Source: Melanopsichium pennsylvanicum
Taxonomy: Eukaryota > Basidiomycota > Ustilaginomycetes > Ustilaginales
Length of the DNA stretch: 64,000 nt
NCBI GenBank assembly: GCA_900208305.1
Contig: OAPG01000007.1
Coordinates: 1-64,000 of the forward strand
Direction: 5' to 3'
How positions within the stretch are numbered: position 1 is the first letter of the stretch; each line of letters begins with the position of its first letter. The notes beneath the pieces were generated by a model. It had not been told where the DNA came from. It saw nothing but the letters and a program-made list of their open reading frames with translations, and searched no databases. The translations under genes were made by a program, and so were the position numbers. Of this stretch, positions 35,397 to 46,030 are shown in pieces.

Positions 35397-38300
35397 ATGT
35401 CGGGCATTCCGACTACGCCCAACGGCTTCCACCTTCGATCGGGCCTGCCGACACCTCCGGGTGCAAGGCGAACTTCACTGGCACCACCTTCGAGCATCAG
35501 CCCTGGAGTTGACAGTCCCAACACTCGTTTCAAAAAAGAAACACTGGCAGAAGCCATCTCAAAGAACGATCCAGCAAAGTATCGTCTCGCTGGCTCATCA
35601 CCTTCTGTATCGTCACCAGCTGGCAAAGATGACAGCGACGCTGACAACAATTCACCATTGCTCCAAGCTGGTCGTCTGCCTCGCGCCTCGCTGCTATCAC
35701 GCAAATCTCACTCGTCGCTAAGATCCGAAACACCTCCTACCGGAATCACTCCTCTTCCTCACGCTTCGCCATCTGCTTCCGACGCTTCTCCTGGATCCGG
35801 CTCCTCCCACACTCGAGGCAAGAGCCCATTGCCACCGATCGCCAGCACCTCTCGCTTGATAGCCACGCCCAGAAGACACTCTGACCTCCATTCTCGCAGC
35901 GGGATCTATACTCCTGGTCTGGTCAGCAGAACACCATCCCATACCTTGTCAACCGCAGCCTCCCGCGCAAGGGAGACAGCTCATGTTCGACGTGGACGAG
36001 AGCTCGAGATCGGGGATGTGGTTCGCATGGAAGGTTCTGAGCTTGTCGGAGTCCTTCGACATCTTGGCCCGGTAGACTTCAAACCTGGCTTCTATGCCGG
36101 TCTCGAACTGACTGGTGACAGTGTCGGCAAAGGCAAGAATGATGGTAGCGTTCAAGGCACCCAGTATTTTGCATGTGCTCCAGGCAATGGTGTCTTCTGT
36201 CCCGCTTCGAAAGTGGTCGCAATCAATGATGCGGCACCTACCAATGCTGTGGCCCGCCCCGCCTCTTCCATGTCCAATAGGCCCTCCTCTCGCGCTTCAG
36301 ACCTTCCAGATCGCTCGGGTGCCATCACTCCCTCCAGACGACGAGCCGGTACCATCTCACGCCCACCTTCTACGACACCATCGCGCGCTTCATCTCGTAT
36401 CAGCGTCCGACCTCCCTCTGTGACTCCAGGTAGCAGACCTACCTCAGCCCTAGCGACTTCGCGTCCGGCTAGCAGACTGACTGCACGCAAAAGCTTGGCA
36501 GCACCGCTTACGAAAGGCGACGATCAGGATGACACGCTACAACAGCCAGCCACGGCCAAGCTGCTGACAAGCCCTATACGAGCCGCTGGACCTGCTACGC
36601 CCTCATTGGCGGGCAGGACGCCACGATCTTCGCTGGCAGGAGTGCGTGCGGCTTCGAGCGTCCTGCAGAGCACACCGAGTCTCGCAAAGAAGAGGCAGAG
36701 TCTCGGTGGCATACCTACTCCACGAGCCACGAAGGGCCGCGCTTCCATGTTTGCTCGCCCAGGCGGTCTCCCGACGACCTCGGACTCTAGCATGCCGCCC
36801 CCACCTAGCCCTAGCAAGGACAACCGCCCAGAAAGTGCGTCTAGCGTGCTCTCCTTTCGCTCGAACAGCAGACTCGGACGCGGTGCGTCCGATCTCGAAG
36901 CCTCCCCCGTCTCTAAGCAGGACGCTTCCTCAACCACAGATTCCAATGTCGATAAGAATCGCATGTTATGGGAACAAATGGATCTCACGCCACGCAAGTC
37001 GGCTCAACTCGCCGCCTCTCGGTCACAGTCAAGAGCAGAAAACCATGTAGGGAGTCATGATGGCGCAACCGCGCTCGACGATCTGACTCGAGATTCGGTG
37101 GCAGAGGCAGTGGTGCCCCTCTCGCTCTATGAAGAACAAGTGGCCGAGTTTGAACAGCTTCGCAACCAAGTGCAGGAGCTCGAAAAGCAAAACGCCGAGC
37201 TTCGTCGCGCGCAGGAAGTAAGAAAAGCCCGCATTTCGGAGGCAAGATCCACTGAAGCCGTCTTGGAAGCCGAAAGAGCCAAGATGCGAGCGCAAGCCCG
37301 CGAAAGGCAGGCCGAGATGGAGGAGGAGCGTCGCATTGAACGCAAGGATGAGGTCCGCCGCCGCAAAGAAATCGAGGAGCGCGAAAAGGAGCTCAGAGAG
37401 AAGCTCGCAGAGTCTCAGCAGCAGCTCGGCAAAAGTGCCGACGATCACGAGCGTTTCCAGCAGGAAGCCGAAAGCCGCCATAGGAGTCTACAAGCCAAGC
37501 TCGAGGCCAGCGAGCGACTCGTTACAGAGATGAAGAATCGCATCGAACAGGAATCAGTGCAGCAAGCACGTGGCGAGACAAAAGAAGCTCTCGAGACGCA
37601 GCTCAAACTTAAAGATGCCGAAATCGACAGTCTCAAAGCATCTCTCAAACGTATGGAGGACCAAGCACAGACCGCGCGCGACGACCTAACCCGCCAGATC
37701 GATGAACTTAAAGATGCAGGCCGCGAGACAATCAGCCTTTACGAGCAGCGCATCGAAGAGATTGAAGCTGAGAGGATCGAAGTGTTGGACAACATGCAGC
37801 TGCTCCAGGACAAGGCTCAGGAAGCGATCCGAGCCGCGGAAACTCGTGTTGAAGAGCTACAAGCTGCTCAAAGTGCTTCACGCAACGGCAACGGTTTCGA
37901 AGCAGGCTCGGCTGCTGCCATCGACAATGGGGCGCTGCAGGAGCAGGTCGCCCACCTGCAGGACAAACTTGGCAAGTATGAGGATCAAATTTCCGAAGCC
38001 GCGCTGGCTTTGGAGAAGGAAAAGGGGTACGCTCAGAAGAGGCGCGAAAAGTCGCACGAGGTCGAGACTAGTCTCAAGAACGAGCTCAGGCGAGTTAGAG
38101 TCGAGGTCGAGCGCGCACAAAGGGCAGGAAAGGATCAGCTTGCGTTGCTTGAAGAGACCCGTCACGCCCTGCAGGAAAGCCAGCAGGCTTTGGAATGTGA
38201 ACGAGCTGAGCTTGAGGGTCTGCGAGCAGACGCCGAGAATTTCAATGCGCTCAAGACTGGTCATGAGAGCGCCTCGGACCAGAATCAGCTGCGCAGTCAG

Positions 38301-39359
38301 AAGGTGCAGCTCGAAGCGGAGCTCGAAGCTAGGGACACGGAACTACGCCAATTACGACTGCGCCTCGCTTCGTCACCTCCCACAGCCAAGGCTTCGGACG
38401 ATGCAGAACCAGCCAGTCTTTTTCCGGACGCATCGCTTCGTTCGCCAGCCGACGATCGCCGGCGCCTGTCTGTCATGTCCAGCGGCAGCGTCGGCAGCAA
38501 CCTCAAGTCCTCGCCCCGCCTCTCTTCGGGTGGCGTCTACGCAGCTAGCGACGTATCGGCAGCGTCATCTGTCAACCAGATCTCTGGGCTTAGCTACCTG
38601 GTGCGTCAGCTAAGCGATGAGAACAACGAGATGAAGACCAAGCACAAGTCGCTCGAGTCGGATCTCAAGGCACGGGCTCAAGATGCAGAGACCAAATCGC
38701 GTGCATTGGAGCTCACGGTGGAATCGCTTAGGAAGCGACTCGAGGGGCAAGACGGCGCACCGAACGCCGAAGACACGTGTAACCTGGCCGAGAGGCTCGC
38801 TGAGAGCGAAGCGCGACTGCGGAGTAGCGAGAAGAGCTTGGCTGACCTCAAATCGACGCTCGAGGCCACCAAGATGGAGCGAAAGGAGACGGCGGACTCA
38901 TTGCAGAAAGAAGTGTCACAGCTGGAGGCACTCGTGGAAGCGCGAATCCTCCGAGAGGAAGAGCTGATGGCAGAGGTGGAACGACTGGCGCGAAAGCTGG
39001 ATGGGCGCACCCCGGTTCACAGTTTGCACAAATGGGAAGCTGCAGAGCCGCAGAAGCGCAGTAGTGCAGTCAGCGAGCTTGGGAGAGGAACCAAGACGCA
39101 GAACAAAGCAGCTGTTGGCCCGATCCAGGTGACGGCCGAAGCGGACGAGGAGAAGGAGCTCGACCTGTGTGGATTGTGCTCTCAGCGTGGACACACTGTG
39201 GAGCATTGCGATAAGCTGTTGGAGAATACGGGAGGCTCAGCACACAAGACTAGCAATGGCGCCACAGCAGGTGTTGAGAACGAGCAAGAGCCATGCGATG
39301 ATTGCGGAGAGGTTGGGCATCGGTTCGAAGATTGCCCTTATGCGGCCGAGATCTTCTAA
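35397..39359 (+). CDS. CLIP-170/Bik1/Tip1-like microtubule plus-end tracking protein
   Basis: A 1320-residue protein. Order: Ser/Thr/Pro/Arg-rich basic region (1-195); one CAP-Gly domain (about 200-272) with FKPGFYAGLEL and the GKNDGS motif near 245-250; a second basic Ser/Arg-rich region (about 290-560), which in this family aids microtubule binding; long coiled coil (about 580-1005 and 1070-1195); and two CCHC zinc knuckles at the C-terminus, CGLCSQRGHTVEHC (near 1258) and CDDCGEVGHRFEDC (near 1299). The chain ends in AAEIF, an acidic-aromatic end like the tail recognised by CAP-Gly domains. The family carries dynein and other cargo at growing microtubule ends. The ATG at 35397 is the first in frame after an upstream GTG. 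Confidence 0.93.
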   Translation: MSGIPTTPNGFHLRSGLPTPPGARRTSLAPPSSISPGVDSPNTRFKKETLAEAISKNDPAKYRLAGSSPSVSSPAGKDDSDADNNSPLLQAGRLPRASLLSRKSHSSLRSETPPTGITPLPHASPSASDASPGSGSSHTRGKSPLPPIASTSRLIATPRRHSDLHSRSGIYTPGLVSRTPSHTLSTAASRARETAHVRRGRELEIGDVVRMEGSELVGVLRHLGPVDFKPGFYAGLELTGDSVGKGKNDGSVQGTQYFACAPGNGVFCPASKVVAINDAAPTNAVARPASSMSNRPSSRASDLPDRSGAITPSRRRAGTISRPPSTTPSRASSRISVRPPSVTPGSRPTSALATSRPASRLTARKSLAAPLTKGDDQDDTLQQPATAKLLTSPIRAAGPATPSLAGRTPRSSLAGVRAASSVLQSTPSLAKKRQSLGGIPTPRATKGRASMFARPGGLPTTSDSSMPPPPSPSKDNRPESASSVLSFRSNSRLGRGASDLEASPVSKQDASSTTDSNVDKNRMLWEQMDLTPRKSAQLAASRSQSRAENHVGSHDGATALDDLTRDSVAEAVVPLSLYEEQVAEFEQLRNQVQELEKQNAELRRAQEVRKARISEARSTEAVLEAERAKMRAQARERQAEMEEERRIERKDEVRRRKEIEEREKELREKLAESQQQLGKSADDHERFQQEAESRHRSLQAKLEASERLVTEMKNRIEQESVQQARGETKEALETQLKLKDAEIDSLKASLKRMEDQAQTARDDLTRQIDELKDAGRETISLYEQRIEEIEAERIEVLDNMQLLQDKAQEAIRAAETRVEELQAAQSASRNGNGFEAGSAAAIDNGALQEQVAHLQDKLGKYEDQISEAALALEKEKGYAQKRREKSHEVETSLKNELRRVRVEVERAQRAGKDQLALLEETRHALQESQQALECERAELEGLRADAENFNALKTGHESASDQNQLRSQKVQLEAELEARDTELRQLRLRLASSPPTAKASDDAEPASLFPDASLRSPADDRRRLSVMSSGSVGSNLKSSPRLSSGGVYAASDVSAASSVNQISGLSYLVRQLSDENNEMKTKHKSLESDLKARAQDAETKSRALELTVESLRKRLEGQDGAPNAEDTCNLAERLAESEARLRSSEKSLADLKSTLEATKMERKETADSLQKEVSQLEALVEARILREEELMAEVERLARKLDGRTPVHSLHKWEAAEPQKRSSAVSELGRGTKTQNKAAVGPIQVTAEADEEKELDLCGLCSQRGHTVEHCDKLLENTGGSAHKTSNGATAGVENEQEPCDDCGEVGHRFEDCPYAAEIF

Positions 39360-39870
39360 GCCCTCTCGTAGCAGCACGCGTTCAAGTCGTTAACCTCGTC
39401 TGCCGTCACGCATATCAGCCTCTTTGCACCTATCACAATACCCACCATCTTTCAACCTTTGCCTGGCGCTGTGCGTGCTTTGCGTGCTGTGTGTGCTGTG
39501 TGTGCTGTATGTGCTTGCGGAACTTAATTCAGCTTAAAAAATGGCGAAATTTTGAAGCCTCAATTTGCTCCGCTTTTTCTTACGTCAATTCACTTTGTAG
39601 GTTGATCCGACTTACACATACACACGCGAGTAGCCGCACATCTCACCAATAGACAACAGTGAAGAACAGTTTGATCACACCTTTCTTTGTAACTACTCGT
39701 CAAGGACAACATCCTGCGTGTTGAGTTGTGGTGAGCGAGCTTTGGCTTTTCTATGCTGGTTCCGAAGCCGGAAGGGGAGGGTTGCTCTGGAAGTCGAAGG
39801 CTGCACCATTTCGCACACGCGATCGGCACGTGACAACAGGGCGGTGCGACGCGCTTGTGTAGGTACTCAG

Positions 39871-39960
39871 TCTCTCCCCTTTTTTTCTTTTTTCCTTTTT
39901 TTCCCCTTTTTTTTTTCCCTTTTTTTCCCTTTTTTTCCCTTTTTTTCCCTTTTCTTTCCC
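39871..39960. repeat. 90-nt homopyrimidine tract with 10-bp periodic core
   Basis: Every base from 39871 to 39960 is C or T. The core (39911-39950) is four copies of a 10-bp unit of seven T and three C. It ends sharply at aaagcgag. Confidence 0.95.
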
Positions 39961-40950
39961 AAAGCGAGAGGTTAGGGGCTTTGGGAGTTACTAGGCCGGG
40001 GCACGCGTGTTGGCTGATTGTAAGGCTGCAGTTGACGTATCAATGTACCTTCGGCAATGCAGCATGGATGGTCCTAAGAAGCAGGGAGGTGTGGTTGCAA
40101 AAGGAAGGTTGCCGGCGGAAGCCGATTGAAGCACAACAATGGAATGAGGACAGATTGGATTTTGGACAAAGGCACAGACCTCATTCTCCAAGTCACGATC
40201 TCATATGGGCTGGACTGGGCTTCGCTGCTCCTCTGCTTGGCTTGCTTATAATACCGAATTGGAAGGAACCTCGCTGCTCTCTACGAAATAGTGGATTACT
40301 TTATCATCACAGTATTTTTGTATGTGACGCGTGCTACCTTACCTGGTATAGTAACACCACGACAAAAAAGGCGCGTCTGCACTGCTTGGCTGAGTATTTG
40401 GTTAATTTTATTATTATTATTTTTGATTTTTTTCTTTTGGTTTCGGCTGCTCGTGCGGCGTTGTGGTGTGTGTTGCTTTTTTCAGAACGCAGTAACTCAC
40501 TCTAGTAGCTTTGATCAGTCAAATCGAGGCTGAGCAGGGCTCTCCACGGCGCGCTACTGTAATTCTCAGAGTGGCTGACTGGCTAGCTAGCTGATTGAAT
40601 GCGTGTCTGCTCTCTGACGCTGTTGGCTCGCCTCGGCTGGCCCGAGTCGCGACAAGGCGCTTTTTTGGTGATTCTGGATGCCATCTCTCTCTCACTCTAC
40701 ACTTGCATCCTGCGCATCACCACCCCAATCACGAATTCATCACCATCTCGCATTTCTTTTTGTCTTTTCTGTCTTTGTCCTCCATCACTTTCTACCTTGG
40801 AACTTTCTTTATTCAACATCGCCATCTACACACTCTTCTATCTTGTCATCGTCTACGTACGCAGCACCACGCTGACTTGCTTATATTGCTTCCACCAAAC
40901 GTACACAGTCTCGACCACCACATAGCGTGGTAAGATCCAGTATCACATCG

Positions 40951-40986
40951 TAATCATCATTATCATCATCATCATCATCATCATCC
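40951..40986. repeat. ATC trinucleotide microsatellite
   Basis: A run of ATC units with one TTA-type interruption, directly readable, in the spacer upstream of the Wee1 gene. Confidence 0.9.
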
Positions 40987-41494
40987 AACATCCATCACCG
41001 AACGATTTTGAACATCCCGAATTACTTCGCTCTCATCGACCTCGAAACTTCTTTGCCTCTATTCGAGCGCCCGACACTGCGACCAGCAAACCTTTTCGAA
41101 GCCTTGCCATATTATTCCAAACGAACACCACTCGAGCTCTCATCCTTAACCATCTAGTCGAGCGCCTTACAAGCGCATACGTTTTCTTCCGTCTATCAAG
41201 GCACACAGAGCCTGCCTCTTAATCAACTTTTTCATCAAGCTAGTACGCACACCTCCATCCATGCACACTCTCATCTGAGCCACCAGTCGGGCCCTAAGCT
41301 TCAACACCTTCTTGCATCATTCAAATCGGCACTTCATGCTCTCGCGCATCTGGTCGGCAACATCACCATCTCTTTCCATCTGAAAATTTTCGCGTGTGAA
41401 TTATCATCATCACCACCTTCCATCTCCACTCATCTTTCACCCTCCTCCGCCTTCCGCAGGCATCGTCCCGCGTCCGAGGACGTGTATATCGGAC

Positions 41495-44400
41495 ATGATG
41501 GATCACAGCGACGACTCCTTCGTCTCATCCGATAAGCCGTCCCGCCCGTTGAGCAACCTGGACTTTCATCTTGAGACAAAGGTCACCATGACGCCGCCAT
41601 CCAACTTTGGCTCACACGTCTACCAAAAGTCGCCCTTCGCCTCTTGGATGCACCATTTGCCATCTGTTCCAGCAACTGAACTTCGAACACAGACTGTATC
41701 CATTCCACGCTCGCATGCCTTCTCGTCGCTGGCACCACTCACCACACTCTCGCCAACCGAAGAATTCAACGCCATCCATATGGACGCAGAAGAGCACGAC
41801 CACCTTGCCCCCTTTGGCAGCATCAAGAGGACCATCCCTCTCCAGCACCTTCCGCCTTTCGGCAGTCCAGATACAGTCCGGAGCAACCTTCCGTCCCATG
41901 GCGACCACGATCTTTGGCATCATCGTGGCATCAGCAACGGCTCTGGCTCCGATGTCAGCTCTACATCCGCAACTGCTGGCGTCGAGCCCAATGCTGTCGC
42001 TGGACCTTCATCTCAACCTATGCTTCGCGCTGGCTCGCGAGACGAATGTGAAAACCAACACAGCTGGCCTCGATCTCGTACTCTGTTCGGCCCTTTCGAC
42101 TCGCGTCACAGGTTGGAGGACGTCGACATGGACGTTGACTCTGATGAGGGCGATGCCGATGTACAACCACCTGCGTCACCATCCCCATTCTACCAACAGC
42201 CAGATCTCCTGGATCCAAGCTCAGCATTCAATCTCGACCTCGGCGAGACCATATTGCAGCCCGGTACAAGGCCAACACATCGACTTAGCCGCAAATCTTC
42301 CTCATCTGCCAGCACCCACACCCTTGCCAGCTTGTCAGCCAGCACATCACACCGAACTCACCCAGCACGGTCGCGCGTGCCTTCAAATACGAGCCCAACC
42401 CTCATAACTCACCACTCGCAACGCCTGGCTACCCCTGCCCGTCAACGGTCTACAACAAGTGCGGGTACAGAGCTCGACGACTCCGCACACGCAACTAGCC
42501 ACAGTGGCTTGCATGGTGCTCCCGCAGATCAACCCCGAGCACCCCATCGCACACGCGCCTCCTCCTCTGCCGCATTGCATCGGCCCCTCACAGAGTTCCT
42601 CACACCACGCAGCGCCAGTGCATCAGCTGGGCTCAGCGACAAGATTCCAGGGGTCGCGAACCTGTTCGAGTTCGCTACACAGCCGCGCCCCATCATCCGT
42701 TCCGGCGACCGAAGCTCGGAGACTACGCCCCTCCGCGACGCCAAGAGAAGGCCTGCAAACCTCTCGATGAGTTCGTTTCCGACGGCCAAGCTGTTCGAGG
42801 ACGAAATTGAGGCGGTCAAGTCAGCCGAAACCAGCACAAAAAAAGGGATTGATCTTGCATCAGACTCGCTTGAAGCTGTCTCCACGCCAGCTCGACGATT
42901 CAACGCTACTTTGCGCAGTTTCGGCGGCGAAGTCTCGACCGGATATACTGAGACGCCGCAGTACGCCACTCCTCACCGGCTTTTTGGCAGCATTCACGCC
43001 AGCAATACAGCAGCCGATGATAGCGGTGTTGCGTTCGCCGATGGCGGTCAGAGCATAAAGAGCAACAGGAAAAGAATGAATCCGTCATTGGCTTCAGCAT
43101 CGAAGGACTCGCCCATGCCATCGGCCATCGGTGACATGCTGGAAGACTTGTCATCGCCCTCTCAGGATGCGCTTCGTCGCCACGAGACTAGCTACCACCG
43201 CGATTCTTCAGCTCCGAGGCCGTCAGGCCGCCTGGACATGCATTCCTTTGGACCGAAGGAGAGGTCCTCACTCATGCACGAAACTCGCTTCAATTCCAGT
43301 GAGAACGGTTCTGCCAACTCCTCCCCCGATCCCATCTCGCGCGTCCGATCTCGCACAACCACGAGCACTGCAAGCCCTGCCAGGCGGGCACGCGACCGCG
43401 GAACAACCTCAGAGTCGATGGACGCCACTAGTCAGTATCTCACCCCGCAGAACTTCAAGAGCGTCAAGCCCCTCCAAGCTGCTTTCATGTCTACAGGACT
43501 GGTCTCCAAGCGCAGTCGGGCGCGCGAAAGCTCCGAGGGTGCCGACAGCGCATCGGACGCATTCCCCCTTCCGCCGAAACCACCCAACTTTGGCCACGCT
43601 CTAGGATTGCGAGAGGTCGTCGCTGCAGCTTCGGCCCATGCATCCGTCTCGGCCGATCGCACAAGCAACGCTATGCCCGATACTCCGGTCAAGAAGGCCA
43701 CGTCCACCCCATTGGTGCCTTTCCCCAAGTTTGGTCCTGTTCTCCGAGCTCAGATGGGCGCCAACACTTCAGGTGTTGGCCCTTCGCCTCTCGGTGCGCA
43801 CTCACCTGCCAAAGACTCTCAGTCAAACCACCTCAGCTCAGGCTCACCAATCTTGCCAGACTCTTGCGACAGCCCCACGTTCAGTCTCATGAACCTCGGT
43901 GTCCCCAACGCTAGCACGCCAGCTGCTCTTTCAGCTCGACACGGTGTTGCCTTCGGTAATCTCGCTCACAGCCGCCGCTCTGCCAACCCGGATGCTCGCA
44001 GTTTCCAAGCACTAGTCACGGACGACAACGTGGATGAAGGCAGCCTCTCTGACGTCGCTCACAGCCCAAGCGTACAGTCTGGCCGCTTCCGAGACGTGCA
44101 CAGGCTTCAGAAGGGCAAGCGCGCCATCACCACTCCCTCTTACAGCAGTGCTTGCGCGCCTGTCCGCAAGATGCTCTCCGTCGACACTGGCAAGGCTGCT
44201 GAGGCGCCCAAGTCCCTTCGCGTTCGCTCTGCTGGGCTTGGTAAGCGCACGATAAGCCGCAATGCCAGCTTCATTCGAGACGCCGCGGCAAGAAACGGTG
44301 CTGGCGGTGGCCCAGAGGTGGATACCGATGCGTTGCCACCTTCTACGCCTTTGACGTCGACCGCAGCGCTGCTTCCCAGCGGGGAGAACTTTGCACCCAT

Positions 44401-46030
44401 GACGCCTACTCGCGGCGCTGCACAGATCAAGTGGTTTGAGGCAGCCCAGGTTCTGACCACGCCCTCACCGTCCTCGCGTCGCCAGGCTGCCCAAAAATTG
44501 CGTGCTCATCGACTCGAGCTCATGCAGACTCGATGCAAGTCGCGTCTCTCGGAGACCTCTACTTGCCAAGACACCCATCAGAAGGCGACTGCTGCGTCGC
44601 TCAGCTCCGTCGAGTCGTCCATGGATGTTCGCAAAGCGCACGAGCATGGCTACCTGGAAACCGCGTTCACGGTGGAAGAGACTATCGGCTCGGGCGAGTT
44701 CAGCGAAGTGCTCAAAGCTGTCTCCCGCTCGACGGGCTACGCCTATGCAGTCAAGCGCATGAAGAGGGCCTACCTTGGCCCACGCGATCGTCTTCGCCGT
44801 CTCGAAGAAGTCGACGTGCTTCGAGCCTTTTCGTCCTCTGGCAGACCGCATCCGAACATTGTCTCTCTGTTTGGCGCGTGGGAAGAGGAGGGCCATCTCC
44901 ATCTCCAATTCGAACTCTGCCCTCTGGGCTCACTTGCCTTCTTCCTGGAGGAATACGGTCAGCAAGTAGGAGCTCTTGACGAACCTCGCTTGTGGAAGAT
45001 CCTTGCCGAACTCTCTAGCGGCGTGGCGTACATTCACAGCCATAATATCCTGCACCTCGACTTGAAGCCGGCCAACGTGCTGATTACCGAACACGGCACA
45101 CTCAAGATCGGCGACTTTGGCATGGCCACTCGCTGGCCGCTGGTTGATGCCGAGACTACTCTTTTAGGTGCTGGACTAGAAATTGAGCCGCGCCAGTATG
45201 CTCTGGAGCATGTGGCGGAGCCCTGGCCCTGTCAGCAGAGGGGACTAGAACGGGAAGGCGACCGCGTCTACCTTGCCCCAGAGGTCATCTTCCACGGACA
45301 ATACGGCAAAGCAGCAGACGTCTTCTCTCTAGGCCTCATCATTTTGGAAGCGGCGGGCAACGTGGAGCTACCTGACAACGGCGAACCATGGCAGAAACTC
45401 AGAAGAGACGATTTCTCCGATGTCGATCTCAGCGCACTGAGCGGACCTATGCTGCGGTTGCTGAGCAAGCTTCTCAGCTCCGATCCAGAGCAGAGGGCAA
45501 GCATGGAAGAAGTCGCTACGCTCCCAACGATGGCATGCGTCCGTAGCATTATGTCGAGGGGATTATCACCGAGCGAGATGGACCAGCTTCCAGAGTTTAC
45601 CGATTCCTCAACGTCGGGTTCGCTCGCAGTACTGGCAGACAGTGGATCGTTGCACTCGATTCCAAGTGAGCTCTCGAGCAGGACGCTGGGGGTGAGTGAC
45701 TCTGAAGGAGGATCAAGCAGTGCTGCAGATTTCAGCGAGACGGATTCCATTCTGGGTGTTTGTGGCATGTCGGCTTCCATGTCGGCTCAAACTTCAATTT
45801 CGACGAGCATGAGCAGCTTCTCTTCGGGAGGTGCGGCGATTCGGGTGAGGGGAGCGCTGATTCAAGAGCCTGAAGATGAATTTATGCGAGAAGTGCTTAC
45901 CAGTGATCCTATAGAGCAGAGGCAAGGTTCAAAGGGAAGAGGTGTGGCCAGGTGCGCAGAGAGACAGGTGCTCGGTGAAGTTCAAATGCTGAATGGGGAC
46001 CGGGAATTCTCAATGGAGGTCGATGTTTAA
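41495..46030 (+). CDS. WEE1: Wee1-family mitotic inhibitor kinase
   Basis: A 1511-residue protein whose first ~1050 residues are Ser/Pro/Thr-rich and disordered, with many SP/TP sites. The kinase domain is C-terminal (about 1053-1395): IGSGEFSEVLKA, AVKRMKR, FELCPLGSL, HLDLKPANVLI (from H1187, catalytic D1189), GDFGMATRW (D1207) and EGDRVYLAPE. The segment SLGLIILEAAGNVELP followed by DNGEPWQKLR is diagnostic of Wee1/Mik1 kinases. HLDLKPAN in place of HRDLKxxN is normal for this family. It phosphorylates the inhibitory Tyr of Cdk1 and delays mitosis. A ~130-residue tail follows the kinase domain. The ATG at 41495 (MMDHSDD) is the first in frame; the frame upstream opens only with GTG. It is larger than the yeast enzymes through its N-terminus. 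Confidence 0.93.
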   Translation: MMDHSDDSFVSSDKPSRPLSNLDFHLETKVTMTPPSNFGSHVYQKSPFASWMHHLPSVPATELRTQTVSIPRSHAFSSLAPLTTLSPTEEFNAIHMDAEEHDHLAPFGSIKRTIPLQHLPPFGSPDTVRSNLPSHGDHDLWHHRGISNGSGSDVSSTSATAGVEPNAVAGPSSQPMLRAGSRDECENQHSWPRSRTLFGPFDSRHRLEDVDMDVDSDEGDADVQPPASPSPFYQQPDLLDPSSAFNLDLGETILQPGTRPTHRLSRKSSSSASTHTLASLSASTSHRTHPARSRVPSNTSPTLITHHSQRLATPARQRSTTSAGTELDDSAHATSHSGLHGAPADQPRAPHRTRASSSAALHRPLTEFLTPRSASASAGLSDKIPGVANLFEFATQPRPIIRSGDRSSETTPLRDAKRRPANLSMSSFPTAKLFEDEIEAVKSAETSTKKGIDLASDSLEAVSTPARRFNATLRSFGGEVSTGYTETPQYATPHRLFGSIHASNTAADDSGVAFADGGQSIKSNRKRMNPSLASASKDSPMPSAIGDMLEDLSSPSQDALRRHETSYHRDSSAPRPSGRLDMHSFGPKERSSLMHETRFNSSENGSANSSPDPISRVRSRTTTSTASPARRARDRGTTSESMDATSQYLTPQNFKSVKPLQAAFMSTGLVSKRSRARESSEGADSASDAFPLPPKPPNFGHALGLREVVAAASAHASVSADRTSNAMPDTPVKKATSTPLVPFPKFGPVLRAQMGANTSGVGPSPLGAHSPAKDSQSNHLSSGSPILPDSCDSPTFSLMNLGVPNASTPAALSARHGVAFGNLAHSRRSANPDARSFQALVTDDNVDEGSLSDVAHSPSVQSGRFRDVHRLQKGKRAITTPSYSSACAPVRKMLSVDTGKAAEAPKSLRVRSAGLGKRTISRNASFIRDAAARNGAGGGPEVDTDALPPSTPLTSTAALLPSGENFAPMTPTRGAAQIKWFEAAQVLTTPSPSSRRQAAQKLRAHRLELMQTRCKSRLSETSTCQDTHQKATAASLSSVESSMDVRKAHEHGYLETAFTVEETIGSGEFSEVLKAVSRSTGYAYAVKRMKRAYLGPRDRLRRLEEVDVLRAFSSSGRPHPNIVSLFGAWEEEGHLHLQFELCPLGSLAFFLEEYGQQVGALDEPRLWKILAELSSGVAYIHSHNILHLDLKPANVLITEHGTLKIGDFGMATRWPLVDAETTLLGAGLEIEPRQYALEHVAEPWPCQQRGLEREGDRVYLAPEVIFHGQYGKAADVFSLGLIILEAAGNVELPDNGEPWQKLRRDDFSDVDLSALSGPMLRLLSKLLSSDPEQRASMEEVATLPTMACVRSIMSRGLSPSEMDQLPEFTDSSTSGSLAVLADSGSLHSIPSELSSRTLGVSDSEGGSSSAADFSETDSILGVCGMSASMSAQTSISTSMSSFSSGGAAIRVRGALIQEPEDEFMREVLTSDPIEQRQGSKGRGVARCAERQVLGEVQMLNGDREFSMEVDV

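Larger units (their letters stand above)
39360..41494. other. 2.1 kb spacer and long pyrimidine-rich leader of the Wee1 gene
   Basis: This stretch contains a 90-nt pure pyrimidine tract (39871-39960) and an ATC-type microsatellite (40951-40986), both listed separately. From about 40.68 kb the plus strand becomes a C/T-rich leader. Two short upstream reading frames lie close to the Wee1 start, at 41261-41278 and 41336-41383. A pyrimidine run ending in CGCAG at 41459 could be the 3' end of a leader intron, but I found no convincing donor. Confidence 0.45.
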
